64,000 nucleotides of DNA from Lachnospiraceae bacterium XBB1006 (GCA_900115795.1 FOXT01000006.1:203423-267422); one strand, 5' to 3'. Numbered from the stretch's first letter, positions 17,480 through 27,474 are shown. The notes: a model not told the origin generated them from the sequence alone. Translations and numbers: made by a program.

Positions 17480-18139
17480 ATGGCAAGAAAGAGACGGAAA
17501 TCGTATGCCCGGGTGGAAGTAATCGGTGTGGTGGTACTATTCCTGACAATGCTGGTGATTGGAATCCATGTGATTCGGAAACAGTTTTTCGATGTAAAGG
17601 CATTGGTACAAGAACAGAAATTGTCCTACAAGGAGCAGCCGGAACTGGATGTGGAGCTTCTTACGGTGAATCCCTACAGTCGGCCGGGCATAGCTCTTGA
17701 GAAGGTAAAGGGGATTGTGGTTCACTATACGGCGAATCCAGGATCCAGTGCCGTTGCGAACAGGAATTATTTTGAAGGATTGAAGGATTCCCATATTACA
17801 AAGGCAAGTTCCCATTTTGTTATAGGAACCGAAGGGGAAATTGTGCAGTGTATTCCAACGGCGGAGATTTCCTACGCTTCGAACCAGCGCAATGTGGATA
17901 CCATTTCCATTGAGTGCTGCCATATGGATAAGACCGGGAAATTTACGAAAAAAACCTACCGGTCGTTAATCCGTTTGCTTGCGTATTTGATGGGACGTTT
18001 TTCACTAAGTACGGATGATATAATCCGTCATTATGATGTGACGGGAAAGAATTGTCCAAAGTATTATGTGGAGCATCCGGAAGCATGGAAGAAACTAAAG
18101 ACAGATACAAATCGGTTTATATTAGAAAATGGAGAGTAG
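17480..18139 (+). CDS. Membrane-anchored N-acetylmuramoyl-L-alanine amidase
   Basis: A 219-residue protein with a basic N-terminus and a single membrane helix (about residues 11-29), then a short linker and an amidase-2 domain facing the wall. The zinc site of the family is visible: GIVVHYTANPG (His), SSHFVIG (His), and RHYDVTGKNCPKYY near the C-terminus (His and Cys region). The enzyme cuts the bond between N-acetylmuramic acid and the stem peptide. It lies 2 bases after the kinase-like gene and 3 bases before the methyltransferase, so it is translated as part of the signalling operon. Confidence 0.92.
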   Translation: MARKRRKSYARVEVIGVVVLFLTMLVIGIHVIRKQFFDVKALVQEQKLSYKEQPELDVELLTVNPYSRPGIALEKVKGIVVHYTANPGSSAVANRNYFEGLKDSHITKASSHFVIGTEGEIVQCIPTAEISYASNQRNVDTISIECCHMDKTGKFTKKTYRSLIRLLAYLMGRFSLSTDDIIRHYDVTGKNCPKYYVEHPEAWKKLKTDTNRFILENGE

Positions 18140-18142
18140 AAA

Positions 18143-19606
18143 TTGCTAGAAATTGATAACGAGAAAGATAACGAATTAAAAGAGTACCTGGTTTCCTTGA
18201 GAGAAGCTGTGAAAGAGGGAGAAATGTTGGATTCTGAATCCCGTATTCATTTACAGGCTTTGTTACGGGATAAGGATGCGAAGTTGCGCCGGCTGGCAGC
18301 ACAGATTTTGGGATATGCAAGGGAGCTTGATGCATTACCGGCGATTATGCGTGCATATCGGGAAGAATCGGTTTTGTACGTGCGGGAAAGCTATTTAAAG
18401 GCAATATCGGAAATGGATTATTCAGACTATGTTGACTTTTTTAAGGAGCGCATGGAGGAGATTGATGCGTTGCCTGCTACAGAGGAAGAGAAAGTTCATT
18501 TGTTGAAAGAAAGGAAAGCGCTTTATGAATTAATTGCCCGGAAAGATGGAATAAAGAAGCATACCTTTACAAAGCTATATGATGAGCGGGAGGTGCTTTT
18601 GACCACGCGAAGAGGATTGCAGCATGTTACCTATGAACAGCTGACCATGTTTCCACGAAAGCGTGTATCGAACGGTGTTATGGTTAAGACGACGGATATT
18701 ACGCCGCTTTTTGACATTCGTACCTTTGAGGAAATGCTTTTTTACATGGGTGATACGGAAGGAAATATTTCGAGTCCGGGACAACTGGCATTGGAATTGG
18801 AGCGCCTTTCGGTTGTTTCTTTTATACAAAAGACACATAAAGAAACGCACCCTATGGGCGTATATATCCGGATTGAGAACTGTAGCAAATTAAACAGGCG
18901 TGGGTCCATGCAAAAGCGTTTGGGAATGGCGATTACGGACATGACGGAAGGATTTTTGGTAAACACGGTAACCGGATACGAGGCAGAACTGCGACTGTTT
19001 GCCCTGCCGGGAGGTGGTTTTCGCGTCTTCTTAAAATTGTTTACGATGCCAAGAAATCGGTTCCACTACCGGAAAACGGCGTTGCCGACGTCAATAAAGC
19101 CAACCCTTGCGGCGAATCTGGTGTATTTGGCAAAGCCTTACATGAAGGTGGGCGCGCAGATTATTGATCCGTTTTGTGGTACGGGAACCATGCTGATTGA
19201 GCGCCGTATGCAGGTGCGGGCAGGTGACACCTATGGTGTTGATTTGTATGGTAAGGCGATTGAAATTGCCCGGGAGAATTCGAAGGAAGTAGGTCCGAAT
19301 ATTCATTATATTCAACGGGATTATGCGACCTTTGTGCATGACTACCTGTTTGATGAAGTAATTACGGATATGCCGGTGCGAACCAGAAATGTGGAGCGGT
19401 CGGAGGTAAAAGCGCGGTATGAACTTTTATTTTCCAAGACACGCAGTATATTAAAATCAACGGGGATGATGTTTGTTTTTGGAAATGAGCATGGGTTTAT
19501 GATGCAGCAATTACGTCAAAATAGAGACTTTACGTTGGTGAAGGATTACGTGATTGATGATAGAAAGGAAATGCATTTTTATATTATACGATACGAGGAA
19601 AGGTAA
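18143..19606 (+). CDS. TRM11-like SAM-dependent RNA methyltransferase with helical-repeat N-terminus
   Basis: About 487 residues starting at TTG, with GGAG 8 bases upstream. A later ATG (MLDSES, near residue 28) is an alternative. The first 130 residues are helical and HEAT-like (LRRLAAQILGYARELDALPAIMRAYR). The C-terminal half resembles the TRM11/THUMP-linked methyltransferases: AM-binding motif IIDPFCGTGTMLIERR near residue 341, then GVDLYGKAIEIARENS, and the catalytic-type motif ITDMPVRTR. The last replaces the usual DPPY/DLPF, so target specificity is uncertain. A nucleic-acid methyltransferase is likely, and an RNA target is inference. Neighbours are an amidase and a GGDEF-EAL protein, each 3 bases away. 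Confidence 0.75.
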   Translation: MLEIDNEKDNELKEYLVSLREAVKEGEMLDSESRIHLQALLRDKDAKLRRLAAQILGYARELDALPAIMRAYREESVLYVRESYLKAISEMDYSDYVDFFKERMEEIDALPATEEEKVHLLKERKALYELIARKDGIKKHTFTKLYDEREVLLTTRRGLQHVTYEQLTMFPRKRVSNGVMVKTTDITPLFDIRTFEEMLFYMGDTEGNISSPGQLALELERLSVVSFIQKTHKETHPMGVYIRIENCSKLNRRGSMQKRLGMAITDMTEGFLVNTVTGYEAELRLFALPGGGFRVFLKLFTMPRNRFHYRKTALPTSIKPTLAANLVYLAKPYMKVGAQIIDPFCGTGTMLIERRMQVRAGDTYGVDLYGKAIEIARENSKEVGPNIHYIQRDYATFVHDYLFDEVITDMPVRTRNVERSEVKARYELLFSKTRSILKSTGMMFVFGNEHGFMMQQLRQNRDFTLVKDYVIDDRKEMHFYIIRYEER

Positions 19607-19609
19607 TTC

Positions 19610-22246
19610 ATGGAGACAAAGCAGAAGCAAATCAGACTAAAGCAATTGATTGAGAGTCATTGCATAGAGGCAGATTTTTTCCCTGTTTTTCAGCGATTTT
19701 TATATGAGGCATCCAACGTCTATACCGTAACGGTGGACTTGGATGGCAAGGTATTGGCGCCTTCTTGCTTTGCAGAGGAGGAAGAGGGGGAATACGTAGA
19801 GTCGCTACTGACAACGGAGCTTTTGGAAGAGGCGGTGTCTCTTGCACGTAATAATTTTCTTGAGGACATTATTCCGATTGAACTAGCGGAAAAAGAGGCG
19901 GTTTGTCAGGGAATTCTTTTGAAAGTGGATGGAACACCGGATGGTGTTCTATGTGTGCTTGGATTTTTTGATGAGAATGAAGAAAATCCGGAGCGGCCGA
20001 AGGATATTCGAACCACACAACGAGAGCGTTATGAATGGTTGCTGCGTGGCGTACAACGTCAGTTAATAACTCGCTTAAAGGCGGCGGTCTATGCGTATGA
20101 GGCAACCTTGAATGCAGTGAATGCCAGGGCTGCTGAGTCGCGAATGGAATCGGATTATATGCGCAATGCGATTATTACAGAAATTGTGCAGATGTTGGAA
20201 AGCGAAGAAGAAATCACGGACGTGGTGGAGAACATTTTTGAAAAGGTGTGTTCTCATCAACGCATCGATGTTGGGATACTGTATCGGATAGACGATGGGC
20301 AGATTGCGACGCGCATCAGTCAATGGTTTGCGGGAGAGGAGCGCAGATACCCGATGTTACCACAGATTCCTGTGGAAGAACATCCGTTTATGCGGGCAGA
20401 TAATTTTATTATTTCTGCCAATACAGCGTTGCGACCGGCGCAGAAAGAGTTCATGTCCAGAATGCACTATAAGGCGGTAATTGTAATGCCTATTTATATG
20501 CAGCAGGATATTATTATGTACATGGAATTTGGCTGTTATGATGAACAGCGTATCTGGGAAATGGATACGGTGCGGTTTTTGTCGGATGTGCGAAAGATTG
20601 TACAGAGTATTATTGCAAAGCGCGTAACCCAGAATTCCCTATCCAGTTCTTTATCTACGTTAGAGGATATTATGGAGAACATAGGATGTGGTCTGCTGGT
20701 GGTAGAACCACAGCGGCGGGAATTGTTGTTCACCAACCATTTGCTTACGCCGGAATTGCATCATTGTTTAAAGGAAATTGATTTTCGGACCCTTTTTCAT
20801 GAAGAAAATCAAGAGACGGAGTACTACATCCATAACTTGGACGTCTGGCTGTTAATTACCCGTTCAAAGGCAACCTGGGTGGATGGTTCTTGCGTGGAAC
20901 TTTATACCTATTATGACATTACGCAAAATAAAATTAATGAAAAACGGATTGAGAAGTCTTCAAACAGCGACTTTTTAACCGGATTATATAATCGAATGCG
21001 GTGTGAACAGGATTTGAGGTCCATTCTTAACAATACCCTGTTAAAGGGAGGAAACGGTGCCCTTTTATTTGTGGATTTGGATGATTTTAAACACATAAAT
21101 GAGGGATTGGGGCATCAGTACGGAGACGCATTGTTGAAGGCGATTTCGGATAATTTGCGAAGAATATCAGGAATTGAAAGCACCTGTTACCGTGTTGGTG
21201 GAGATGAATTTATTGTAATTGTTACCCATCAGCAATACAAACGATTGGAGACAATCATTGAATCCATACGTGAGATATTTAGTCATCCATGGTACTTAAA
21301 AGGCGACGATTACTATTGTACCATGAGCATGGGAGTGTGCATGTTCCCACGGGATGGCAAGACAGTGGAAGAAGTGATTCGGAATGCAGATGCTGCTTTG
21401 CTGGAAGCAAAGAATTTGGGAAAGAATTGTGTAAAATTCTACTCCACAGGCAATGAAACGGATAGCCGAAAACGGCTGGATATGGAAAAATATATGCGGG
21501 ATGCCTGCGCAAGACCGGAGGACGAATTTGAGGTGTACTATCAACCGATTGTAGACATAGCAAAGGCCGGAAACCCTTGTGTGGGAGCGGAGGCGTTGGT
21601 GCGCTGGAATTCGAAAGGAATGGGAAATGTGCAACCCTCCGATTTTATTCCATTGGCAGAATATCTGGGGTTAATTAAACCGATTGGTGCCTATGTTATG
21701 CGAGAAGCCTGTAGAGCATGCAAGCATTGGAATGACATGGGGCATCCGGATTATAAAGTAAATGTTAACCTTTCGGTTGTGCAGCTATTGCAATGCGATA
21801 TGGAAAACCAGATACTTTCGGTTTTGCGGGAGACGGGATTATCGCCACATAATTTAACCGTAGAGGTAACCGAAAGTCTGGCGATTAATGATATGGCCTA
21901 TATGAAGAAAATCCTGACCCAGATTCGTCGTTTGGGAGTACGCGTTGCGTTAGATGATTTTGGAACCGGCTATTCTTCTTTGAATCATATTCATGAAATG
22001 CCGATTGACATTATTAAGGTGGATCGGTGTTTTGTGGAAAATGTCGGAGAGGAAGCGTATTCGGAGGTGTTTATCCGCGCGATTTCCGAATTGGCAAAAG
22101 CGATGAATCTGAATGTCTGTGTAGAAGGCGTGGAGGACGATATCCAATACGGCATTTTGAAAAAACATGGGGTAAACATGATTCAGGGGTATTATTTTGC
22201 AGAACCTATGCCGAGGGAGGAATTTGAGGCGAAGTTCGTTGATTAG
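19610..22246 (+). CDS. GGDEF-EAL protein with N-terminal GAF-like sensor
   Basis: An 878-residue soluble dual c-di-GMP enzyme. The N-terminal 450 residues include GAF-like and PAS-like sensing segments with no membrane span. The GGDEF domain has YRVGGDEF (530-534), FVDLDDFK and an intact metal aspartate. There is no RxxD inhibitory site in the five residues before GGDEF. The EAL domain keeps every expected catalytic residue: EALVRW (E661), VNLSVVQL, VEVTES, LDDFGTGYSS, IIKVDR, CVEGVED and MIQGYYF. It can thus be predicted to make and break c-di-GMP, with the balance set by its sensor. It is fourth in the operon, 3 bases after the methyltransferase. Confidence 0.94.
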   Translation: METKQKQIRLKQLIESHCIEADFFPVFQRFLYEASNVYTVTVDLDGKVLAPSCFAEEEEGEYVESLLTTELLEEAVSLARNNFLEDIIPIELAEKEAVCQGILLKVDGTPDGVLCVLGFFDENEENPERPKDIRTTQRERYEWLLRGVQRQLITRLKAAVYAYEATLNAVNARAAESRMESDYMRNAIITEIVQMLESEEEITDVVENIFEKVCSHQRIDVGILYRIDDGQIATRISQWFAGEERRYPMLPQIPVEEHPFMRADNFIISANTALRPAQKEFMSRMHYKAVIVMPIYMQQDIIMYMEFGCYDEQRIWEMDTVRFLSDVRKIVQSIIAKRVTQNSLSSSLSTLEDIMENIGCGLLVVEPQRRELLFTNHLLTPELHHCLKEIDFRTLFHEENQETEYYIHNLDVWLLITRSKATWVDGSCVELYTYYDITQNKINEKRIEKSSNSDFLTGLYNRMRCEQDLRSILNNTLLKGGNGALLFVDLDDFKHINEGLGHQYGDALLKAISDNLRRISGIESTCYRVGGDEFIVIVTHQQYKRLETIIESIREIFSHPWYLKGDDYYCTMSMGVCMFPRDGKTVEEVIRNADAALLEAKNLGKNCVKFYSTGNETDSRKRLDMEKYMRDACARPEDEFEVYYQPIVDIAKAGNPCVGAEALVRWNSKGMGNVQPSDFIPLAEYLGLIKPIGAYVMREACRACKHWNDMGHPDYKVNVNLSVVQLLQCDMENQILSVLRETGLSPHNLTVEVTESLAINDMAYMKKILTQIRRLGVRVALDDFGTGYSSLNHIHEMPIDIIKVDRCFVENVGEEAYSEVFIRAISELAKAMNLNVCVEGVEDDIQYGILKKHGVNMIQGYYFAEPMPREEFEAKFVD

Positions 22247-22267
22247 AGAGGGATAAGAGGTAGCAAT

Positions 22268-23881
22268 ATGAACAAAGAGATGATGAGGCGGTTTGAGTAT
22301 GCACATCAAAAACGAAATACGGATCCGAATCTTTGCCTGACGGAAGGGCAGGCGATTGTAGATGAGGGGAAGCGATTAAATGACTATGATATGATTGCCC
22401 ATGGGGAGTATTTGATTTCCCACGGTATGTTTCAAATCGGTCATATGAATGATGTGCTAAAGTATTCCATGAGCGCGGCTGCTTTTTTCGAAAAAAGCGA
22501 TAATTACATTATGCATCTGCGCTGCACCAATATGTTAGGAATTGGGTACTCTGCGAAAGGACAGCATACATTGTCCTTGCAGTGCTATAAAGAGGCGTAT
22601 TATGTGGCAAAGAAACGCAGAATGTACAAAATGTATGATTTGCTTGAAAATAACATTGGGTCAGAGTATGCGAATTTAGAGGCGAATGAGACAGCGGTCC
22701 GATACCTGAAAAAAGTGTATCATCGAATGAAACATCGTACCAATGTAGATAATACGTTGTATATGGTGGTGCTATACAATCTGGCTGATTGCTACGCGAA
22801 GTTAGAAGAGTACGAAAAGGCGGAGTACTATTTGCAGGTGAGCGATGAAATAGTAAAAGAAACCCAGGATGCAAACGAGCGTGGAATGTTGGCATTGTTG
22901 CATGCCCGTGTGGCATATTTTACAGGACGTGAAGAAGAAGGAAACCGGTATGCGGATGAGTTGAATCATTTTTTGCAAAATATGATTATCCGTAATTTTG
23001 AAATCTTAGGGGATGTGGAGCGGATTGCTCTTCATCAGATTTCCATTGGCGAATTCGAACGGGCCAATGTACTAAGCGATTACCTTACAGAGTGCGCAAA
23101 AATGTCGGAGCAAAGCAGTCATGCGGCCTTGGCATATCGTGTGCATGCATATTATTACGAGAAAATCGACGACAAGGAAAAGAGTATTCAGTATTTCCGA
23201 TTATTAGACGAGGAAATGCGTAGAATGACGGTGCAAGAACGGAAATTTCAGCTTCAGCTGGATCAGGAACGGGAAAAAGCCAATGAGCGTATCGCTCAGC
23301 TTCGTAATGAAATGGAAAAACAGGTGATTTTCCAGTCCAGAGACGGACTGACGGGATTGTTGAACCGTGCGGGATTCTCCGCAATTATGAATTCTTATAT
23401 TGAGCAGGCGAAGACACAGCAGGTTCCGGTGGGATGTATCTTCATTGATGTGGATCATTTTAAAGAATACAACGATACCTATGGACACGTCAATGGGGAT
23501 GCCTGTTTGGAGAAGATTAGTGATGTATGCTTGAAAATAGAGAAACACAAAGAACGACTTCATTTTGCACGCTTTGGCGGAGACGAAATCCTGGGTATGA
23601 TGATTGGCTACCGGGAAAAGGACGTGGTGCAAACTGCCTGTGAGGTGGCAAAAGGTGTTAAGGAATTGAATATACCGCATAGTTTTGAAAAAGAAACCGG
23701 TCGGGTGAGCATTTCCCTGGGGGTAATCAATCAGATTCCGGAGGATGACATGGATTTGCTTGGGTTCATGAAATGTTTGGATAAAACATTGTATGAGTCC
23801 AAGGCGCAGGGAAGAAATTGCATTCATGTGCTCCATACGGAAAGCGGATCCTATGAATGTATTGAAGTGGAGTCATTATAA
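22268..23881 (+). CDS. TPR-repeat diguanylate cyclase (GGDEI variant)
   Basis: A 537-residue soluble protein. The first 310 residues are tetratricopeptide-like helical repeats (for example YEKAEYYLQVSDEI), then a coiled-coil linker rich in E/K/R/Q (about 320-355), then a GGDEF domain with GLTGLLNR, CIFIDVDHFKEYNDTYGH and FARFGGDEI (437-441). Ile replaces the final Phe of GGDEF, and the key Gly-Gly-Asp-Glu are kept, so activity is plausible. No RxxD product-inhibition site precedes it. TPR input suggests control by peptide or protein binding. It is the last gene of the operon and is followed by a hairpin terminator shared with the opposing esterase gene. Confidence 0.93.
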   Translation: MNKEMMRRFEYAHQKRNTDPNLCLTEGQAIVDEGKRLNDYDMIAHGEYLISHGMFQIGHMNDVLKYSMSAAAFFEKSDNYIMHLRCTNMLGIGYSAKGQHTLSLQCYKEAYYVAKKRRMYKMYDLLENNIGSEYANLEANETAVRYLKKVYHRMKHRTNVDNTLYMVVLYNLADCYAKLEEYEKAEYYLQVSDEIVKETQDANERGMLALLHARVAYFTGREEEGNRYADELNHFLQNMIIRNFEILGDVERIALHQISIGEFERANVLSDYLTECAKMSEQSSHAALAYRVHAYYYEKIDDKEKSIQYFRLLDEEMRRMTVQERKFQLQLDQEREKANERIAQLRNEMEKQVIFQSRDGLTGLLNRAGFSAIMNSYIEQAKTQQVPVGCIFIDVDHFKEYNDTYGHVNGDACLEKISDVCLKIEKHKERLHFARFGGDEILGMMIGYREKDVVQTACEVAKGVKELNIPHSFEKETGRVSISLGVINQIPEDDMDLLGFMKCLDKTLYESKAQGRNCIHVLHTESGSYECIEVESL

Positions 23882-23907
23882 AAAGGGTGCGAAGGCACCC
23901 TTTTTTG
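23881..23907. terminator. Bidirectional terminator
   Basis: AAAAGGGTGC/GCACCCTTTT with a four-base loop. It has A and T runs on both sides and sits between two convergent genes, so it can serve both strands. Confidence 0.9.
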
Positions 23908-23924
23908 TGTATAAGAACATATCG

Positions 23925-25712
23925 TTACGGTTGTGCGCGTTGATAGTCGTCAAGGACCTGGTACAATGCTTCGTTGGGATCATCCACCGGCTGAATGGTG
24001 GTATCAAGCTGTAGTAGCTTTTTTTCGCCGGATTGACATAGTGGCCAGGTGGGGAGAGAAGGGCCATTGGGGTTTCCGGTTTTTATGAAATTCACCCAAT
24101 AAGACTGCATAATTTCGGATAAGGCTTCATCTTCCTTGTTGTAAAGGCCGGGGTGACGCCATAGATTGCCATAGGCATAGGGGAGCTCACCGGCATGATA
24201 ATTGGAGAGAGAAGTATTGGTTTTGGTAAAATAGTACTCGTAGCTGGGTCGGTTTTCCTGTATCATATAACGATTCCACACGTAATGGGAGTAGGAAAAC
24301 CAGATAGCAGAGTAGGCTTTGTTCAAAGCGCCTTTTGCCTCCCCGCCTTTGTCAATAATAAACTGTTGATCGCGGGCAGGAGTATCAGCCGGAACAACGT
24401 TCGCCATGGCAGCAGCATAGTCCTGTAAATCGGCTGCTAAGAGGGATTCGTAGTTTTCTTTTGTGGCATGTTTGTCCATCAGAAACGCATCTGCTTCCTT
24501 GGCATTAAAGCCGTGCAAAAGTGCCTGCTCATGGTTTTCACCCTTTTCGTAAGTGCGATAGGGCGGCTCTACAATGGCATAGCCATCTAAGGTCATGGCG
24601 GATTGGTTTGACTTTGTTTTTAAAAGTTCTTTTGCAGGAAGTACACGCAATTCTTCGGAACGTTTCACATGAAATTCCTTGCGGACCTTGGTTCCTTCTG
24701 AAAGAGCGGTTTGGTAATCGCGATAGGTGTGAAATGGTTTTTTGGCAACGATGCCACTGGATTCGGCAATACAGTAGCGAAATAATCCTTTGGTTAAAGG
24801 GGAAACGCATAAGGCACCGGCCGAAGAGGCGCCGGCCGATTCACCGGCAATGGTTATTTGCTTTGGGTCACCGCCGAAGGAGGCGATATTATTATATACC
24901 CAGGATAAGGCTGCAATCTGGTCGAGCAGGCCGTAATTTCCCGTGGTATGGTGAGGTGATTCCTGTTTTAAATCCTCGGCGGTGTAGTAGCCAAATACAC
25001 CGAGGCGATAGGCAAAGTTTACAAAAATAACGCCTTTTTTAGCCAGATTCTCTCCGCGATATTCGGTATAAGAAGATTGGCCGGTTGTAAGACTTCCTCC
25101 GTGAATAAAAAGTACCACCGGAAGCGGCTTGCTAGCCTTGGCAGGGGAAAAAACATTCAAATATAAACAGTCTTCGCTCATGGGTTCTACGTATTCGTCT
25201 CCCCATTGGATGCGGTAATCATGATAGCCGAGCACATGGGACAGGGAATCAATAAGCACTGGTTGTTGCGGTTGCATGGCGCGAGAACCGAAGTGATCAC
25301 AGGCGCGCACGCCAATCCAGGGTGTTACCGGTTGGGGTTCACGAAAACGCAGTTTTCCAATTGGAGGAGCCGCGTAGGGGATGCCGGCATACACTTTAAC
25401 CGAGTGGTCAGCATTGTAAACACCGGTGATGTCACCATCAGCAAGGTGCAGGATGTCCGTTGTAGCAGGATTTTTGTTGGCAACTGCCGGAACATAACGT
25501 TTTGGAGGAGCGGTTATCGGATAGAGAATAACCAGTACCATAAAAAATAAGAAAGCCAGCAACGGAGATTTTATTTTTTGTTGTGAATGAAGCAAAATGA
25601 CAAGGATACAGGAAAGGATGGCGAGTGCCCAACCAATCCAGGTATTCTTTGATAGTTCTAAAAGTATAAGATAGCATATGGTCAGCATACACATGAAAAT
25701 CGAAAATAGCAT
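23925..25712 (-). CDS. Membrane-anchored type B carboxylesterase
   Basis: About 595 residues. I choose the ATG at 25712 because AAGGAGG stands 6 bases upstream on the minus strand. The frame extends further upstream without a good ribosome site. The first 90 residues hold about three hydrophobic helices (MLFSIFMCMLTICYLILLEL; WALAILSCILVILL; LLAFLFFMVLVILYPI), an unusual anchor for this family. The catalytic domain shows the type B signature ending GESAGASSAG (nucleophile S292), EDCLYLNVFSP, the oxyanion GG in IHGGSLTTG, and HAGELPYAYGN with the catalytic His. It should hydrolyse carboxylic esters outside the membrane. It is transcribed divergently from the PAS-GGDEF gene. Confidence 0.9.
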   Translation of the reverse strand: MLFSIFMCMLTICYLILLELSKNTWIGWALAILSCILVILLHSQQKIKSPLLAFLFFMVLVILYPITAPPKRYVPAVANKNPATTDILHLADGDITGVYNADHSVKVYAGIPYAAPPIGKLRFREPQPVTPWIGVRACDHFGSRAMQPQQPVLIDSLSHVLGYHDYRIQWGDEYVEPMSEDCLYLNVFSPAKASKPLPVVLFIHGGSLTTGQSSYTEYRGENLAKKGVIFVNFAYRLGVFGYYTAEDLKQESPHHTTGNYGLLDQIAALSWVYNNIASFGGDPKQITIAGESAGASSAGALCVSPLTKGLFRYCIAESSGIVAKKPFHTYRDYQTALSEGTKVRKEFHVKRSEELRVLPAKELLKTKSNQSAMTLDGYAIVEPPYRTYEKGENHEQALLHGFNAKEADAFLMDKHATKENYESLLAADLQDYAAAMANVVPADTPARDQQFIIDKGGEAKGALNKAYSAIWFSYSHYVWNRYMIQENRPSYEYYFTKTNTSLSNYHAGELPYAYGNLWRHPGLYNKEDEALSEIMQSYWVNFIKTGNPNGPSLPTWPLCQSGEKKLLQLDTTIQPVDDPNEALYQVLDDYQRAQP

Positions 25713-25771
25713 ACACATCCTCCTTTTGTTGGAAAGTTTATGAAAGAATTGTAACATATTTTGTCTGACTA

Positions 25772-25801
25772 TTGCAAGCATTGTAAGAATTGTGATACAA
25801 T
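25772..25801 (+). promoter_or_regulatory. Promoter of the PAS-GGDEF gene
   Basis: TTGCAA at 25772-25777, 18 bases, TACAAT at 25796-25801, with TGA directly before the -10 box (extended -10). It stands 30 bases before the ATG. Confidence 0.65.
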
Positions 25802-25830
25802 ACATGATATAAAGCAGTAATAGGGGGAGT

Positions 25831-27387
25831 ATGATGTTCGGATTGCCATTTACGGTGTACTACAAACTTGAGAGAAGAAATGTGTTAGACGCATTAAAGA
25901 AGGCAGCGGTACCGGAGGGGGTAACGCTTACGTTTGTTGCCATTGAAGATGCGGCGGAATTTTTGCTGCCGAAGCGTGTGTATGCAATTGTAGTGACGGA
26001 CGATATGGTTGTTCTGCGAAGTGTAAAGAGGGAACAACCCTATATTCGGGTGCTGTATGATGGTGATTGGGATGTGGACGAGGAATTACTTTCCAAGGTG
26101 GATCAGTGCTTGTGTGAAAAATCAGAGATTCTTGCACGCAGAGTGTTCGAGAATGTGGTGCGGGAGTTGGCTTGTGTTCTTAGGTCTTTCCATGATCACG
26201 ATATGCTGGAGGCGCTTATGAATTCCGCACCGGATATGATGTGGTTTAAACGGGCGGATGGAATTCATATGGATGTTAATAAGCGATTTAGTGAGGTGGT
26301 GGGGAAGAGCCGTGAGGATTGTAGGGGCGCAACGCATAACTATATATGGAATGTAACGGATGAGGCGGCAGCAGAAGGGGTTGGCTGCGCGGATTCTGAA
26401 GAACAAGTAATGCGGACGGGTCAAACCATGATTTTTGAGGAATTTGTAAAAATCGGGGAGGAAATGAAGCAGTTGACAACTTACAAAGCACCGCTTCGCG
26501 ATCCCTTTGGTGAAGTTGTGGGTACGAGTGGGATTGGTCATGACATTACGGATTTTCAAAATATGGGGTTGGAGCTTACCATCTTGCTTGAAAATATTCC
26601 GCTTCCGATTATTATTTGTGATAAGCAATACAAAACAATTCGTATGAATGTCAATTTCCGGGAGTTAACCGGATTTATGGACGAGGATGTAAGCCGGTTT
26701 GCTTTTCCGGAATGGAAAGAAAAGAATCTTACTCCGGCAGGGGAAGCGAAGGTAAATACAAGTCGTCATTCGATTCGGCAGGAAATGATTGGAAAGAATC
26801 AGCATGCGGATTCTTATTATCTGGTGATTGAGCAGGAAATCCGGGACTATTTCGGAAATGTCTCGGGGTATTATGTGTTGTTTGTTGACAATACAGTGGA
26901 GCGACATTATGAGCGGACGATTCTTGAGGCTGCCAATACGGATGAACTTACAAAACTTTACAACCGACGCTATTTTTATGACTATCTGGGGAGACGGATG
27001 GGAACACCGATGACTCTATTGTACATTGATTTGGATCATTTTAAAAAAGTAAATGATCAGTACGGACATGCGCGCGGGGACGATGTTTTGAAAAAAACAG
27101 CGGAGTATATCCTTCAAATTTTTCCGGAGTGCGTGGCTGCCCGCCTTGGCGGAGATGAATTTGCGGTTGTGGTGGATGGCATGATAGAGGATGCGCAATT
27201 GGAGAAAAAGTGTAAGAAGTTGGACGAAAAGATTCGATGCAGTTTCCGGCATGACGATTTTCATATTTCTGCAAGTATCGGAATTGTGAAAAGTGATGGT
27301 TGTATCAAAGATGTTGATGCCTTTATCCATGAGGGTGATCAGCGTATGTATGAGGTGAAAAAGAGACGTCATATGCAGCGGGATTAA
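25831..27387 (+). CDS. PAS-domain diguanylate cyclase
   Basis: A 518-residue soluble protein. An N-terminal segment of about 120 residues of unknown type is followed by two PAS domains (LMNSAPDMMWFKRADG... and LLENIPLPIIICD...) and a C-terminal GGDEF domain: DELTKLYNRRYF, LLYIDLDHFKKVNDQYGH and ARLGGDEFAVVV (440-444). All GTP- and metal-binding residues look intact. No RxxD site is seen. A strong ribosome site (GGGGGAGT) precedes ATGATG. It is a single-gene unit with its own promoter, divergent from the esterase. Confidence 0.94.
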   Translation: MMFGLPFTVYYKLERRNVLDALKKAAVPEGVTLTFVAIEDAAEFLLPKRVYAIVVTDDMVVLRSVKREQPYIRVLYDGDWDVDEELLSKVDQCLCEKSEILARRVFENVVRELACVLRSFHDHDMLEALMNSAPDMMWFKRADGIHMDVNKRFSEVVGKSREDCRGATHNYIWNVTDEAAAEGVGCADSEEQVMRTGQTMIFEEFVKIGEEMKQLTTYKAPLRDPFGEVVGTSGIGHDITDFQNMGLELTILLENIPLPIIICDKQYKTIRMNVNFRELTGFMDEDVSRFAFPEWKEKNLTPAGEAKVNTSRHSIRQEMIGKNQHADSYYLVIEQEIRDYFGNVSGYYVLFVDNTVERHYERTILEAANTDELTKLYNRRYFYDYLGRRMGTPMTLLYIDLDHFKKVNDQYGHARGDDVLKKTAEYILQIFPECVAARLGGDEFAVVVDGMIEDAQLEKKCKKLDEKIRCSFRHDDFHISASIGIVKSDGCIKDVDAFIHEGDQRMYEVKKRRHMQRD

Positions 27388-27425
27388 ATGATTTGCAAAA
27401 TAACACAAAAAATTTAAAAAAGTTG

Positions 27426-27454
27426 TTGACAAGTGATGTTTGATTTGTTATTAT
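27426..27454 (+). promoter_or_regulatory. tRNA-Leu(AAG) promoter
   Basis: TTGACA at 27426-27431, a 17-base spacer and TATTAT at 27449-27454, ending 20 bases before the tRNA. Confidence 0.88.
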
Positions 27455-27474
27455 ATATGAGTCGCGTGTGACAT

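Noticed and set aside
22509..22916. Minus-strand frame of 135 codons within the TPR-GGDEF gene
   Set aside because: It is antisense to the TPR domain, His/Pro/Thr-rich, and has no start signal.
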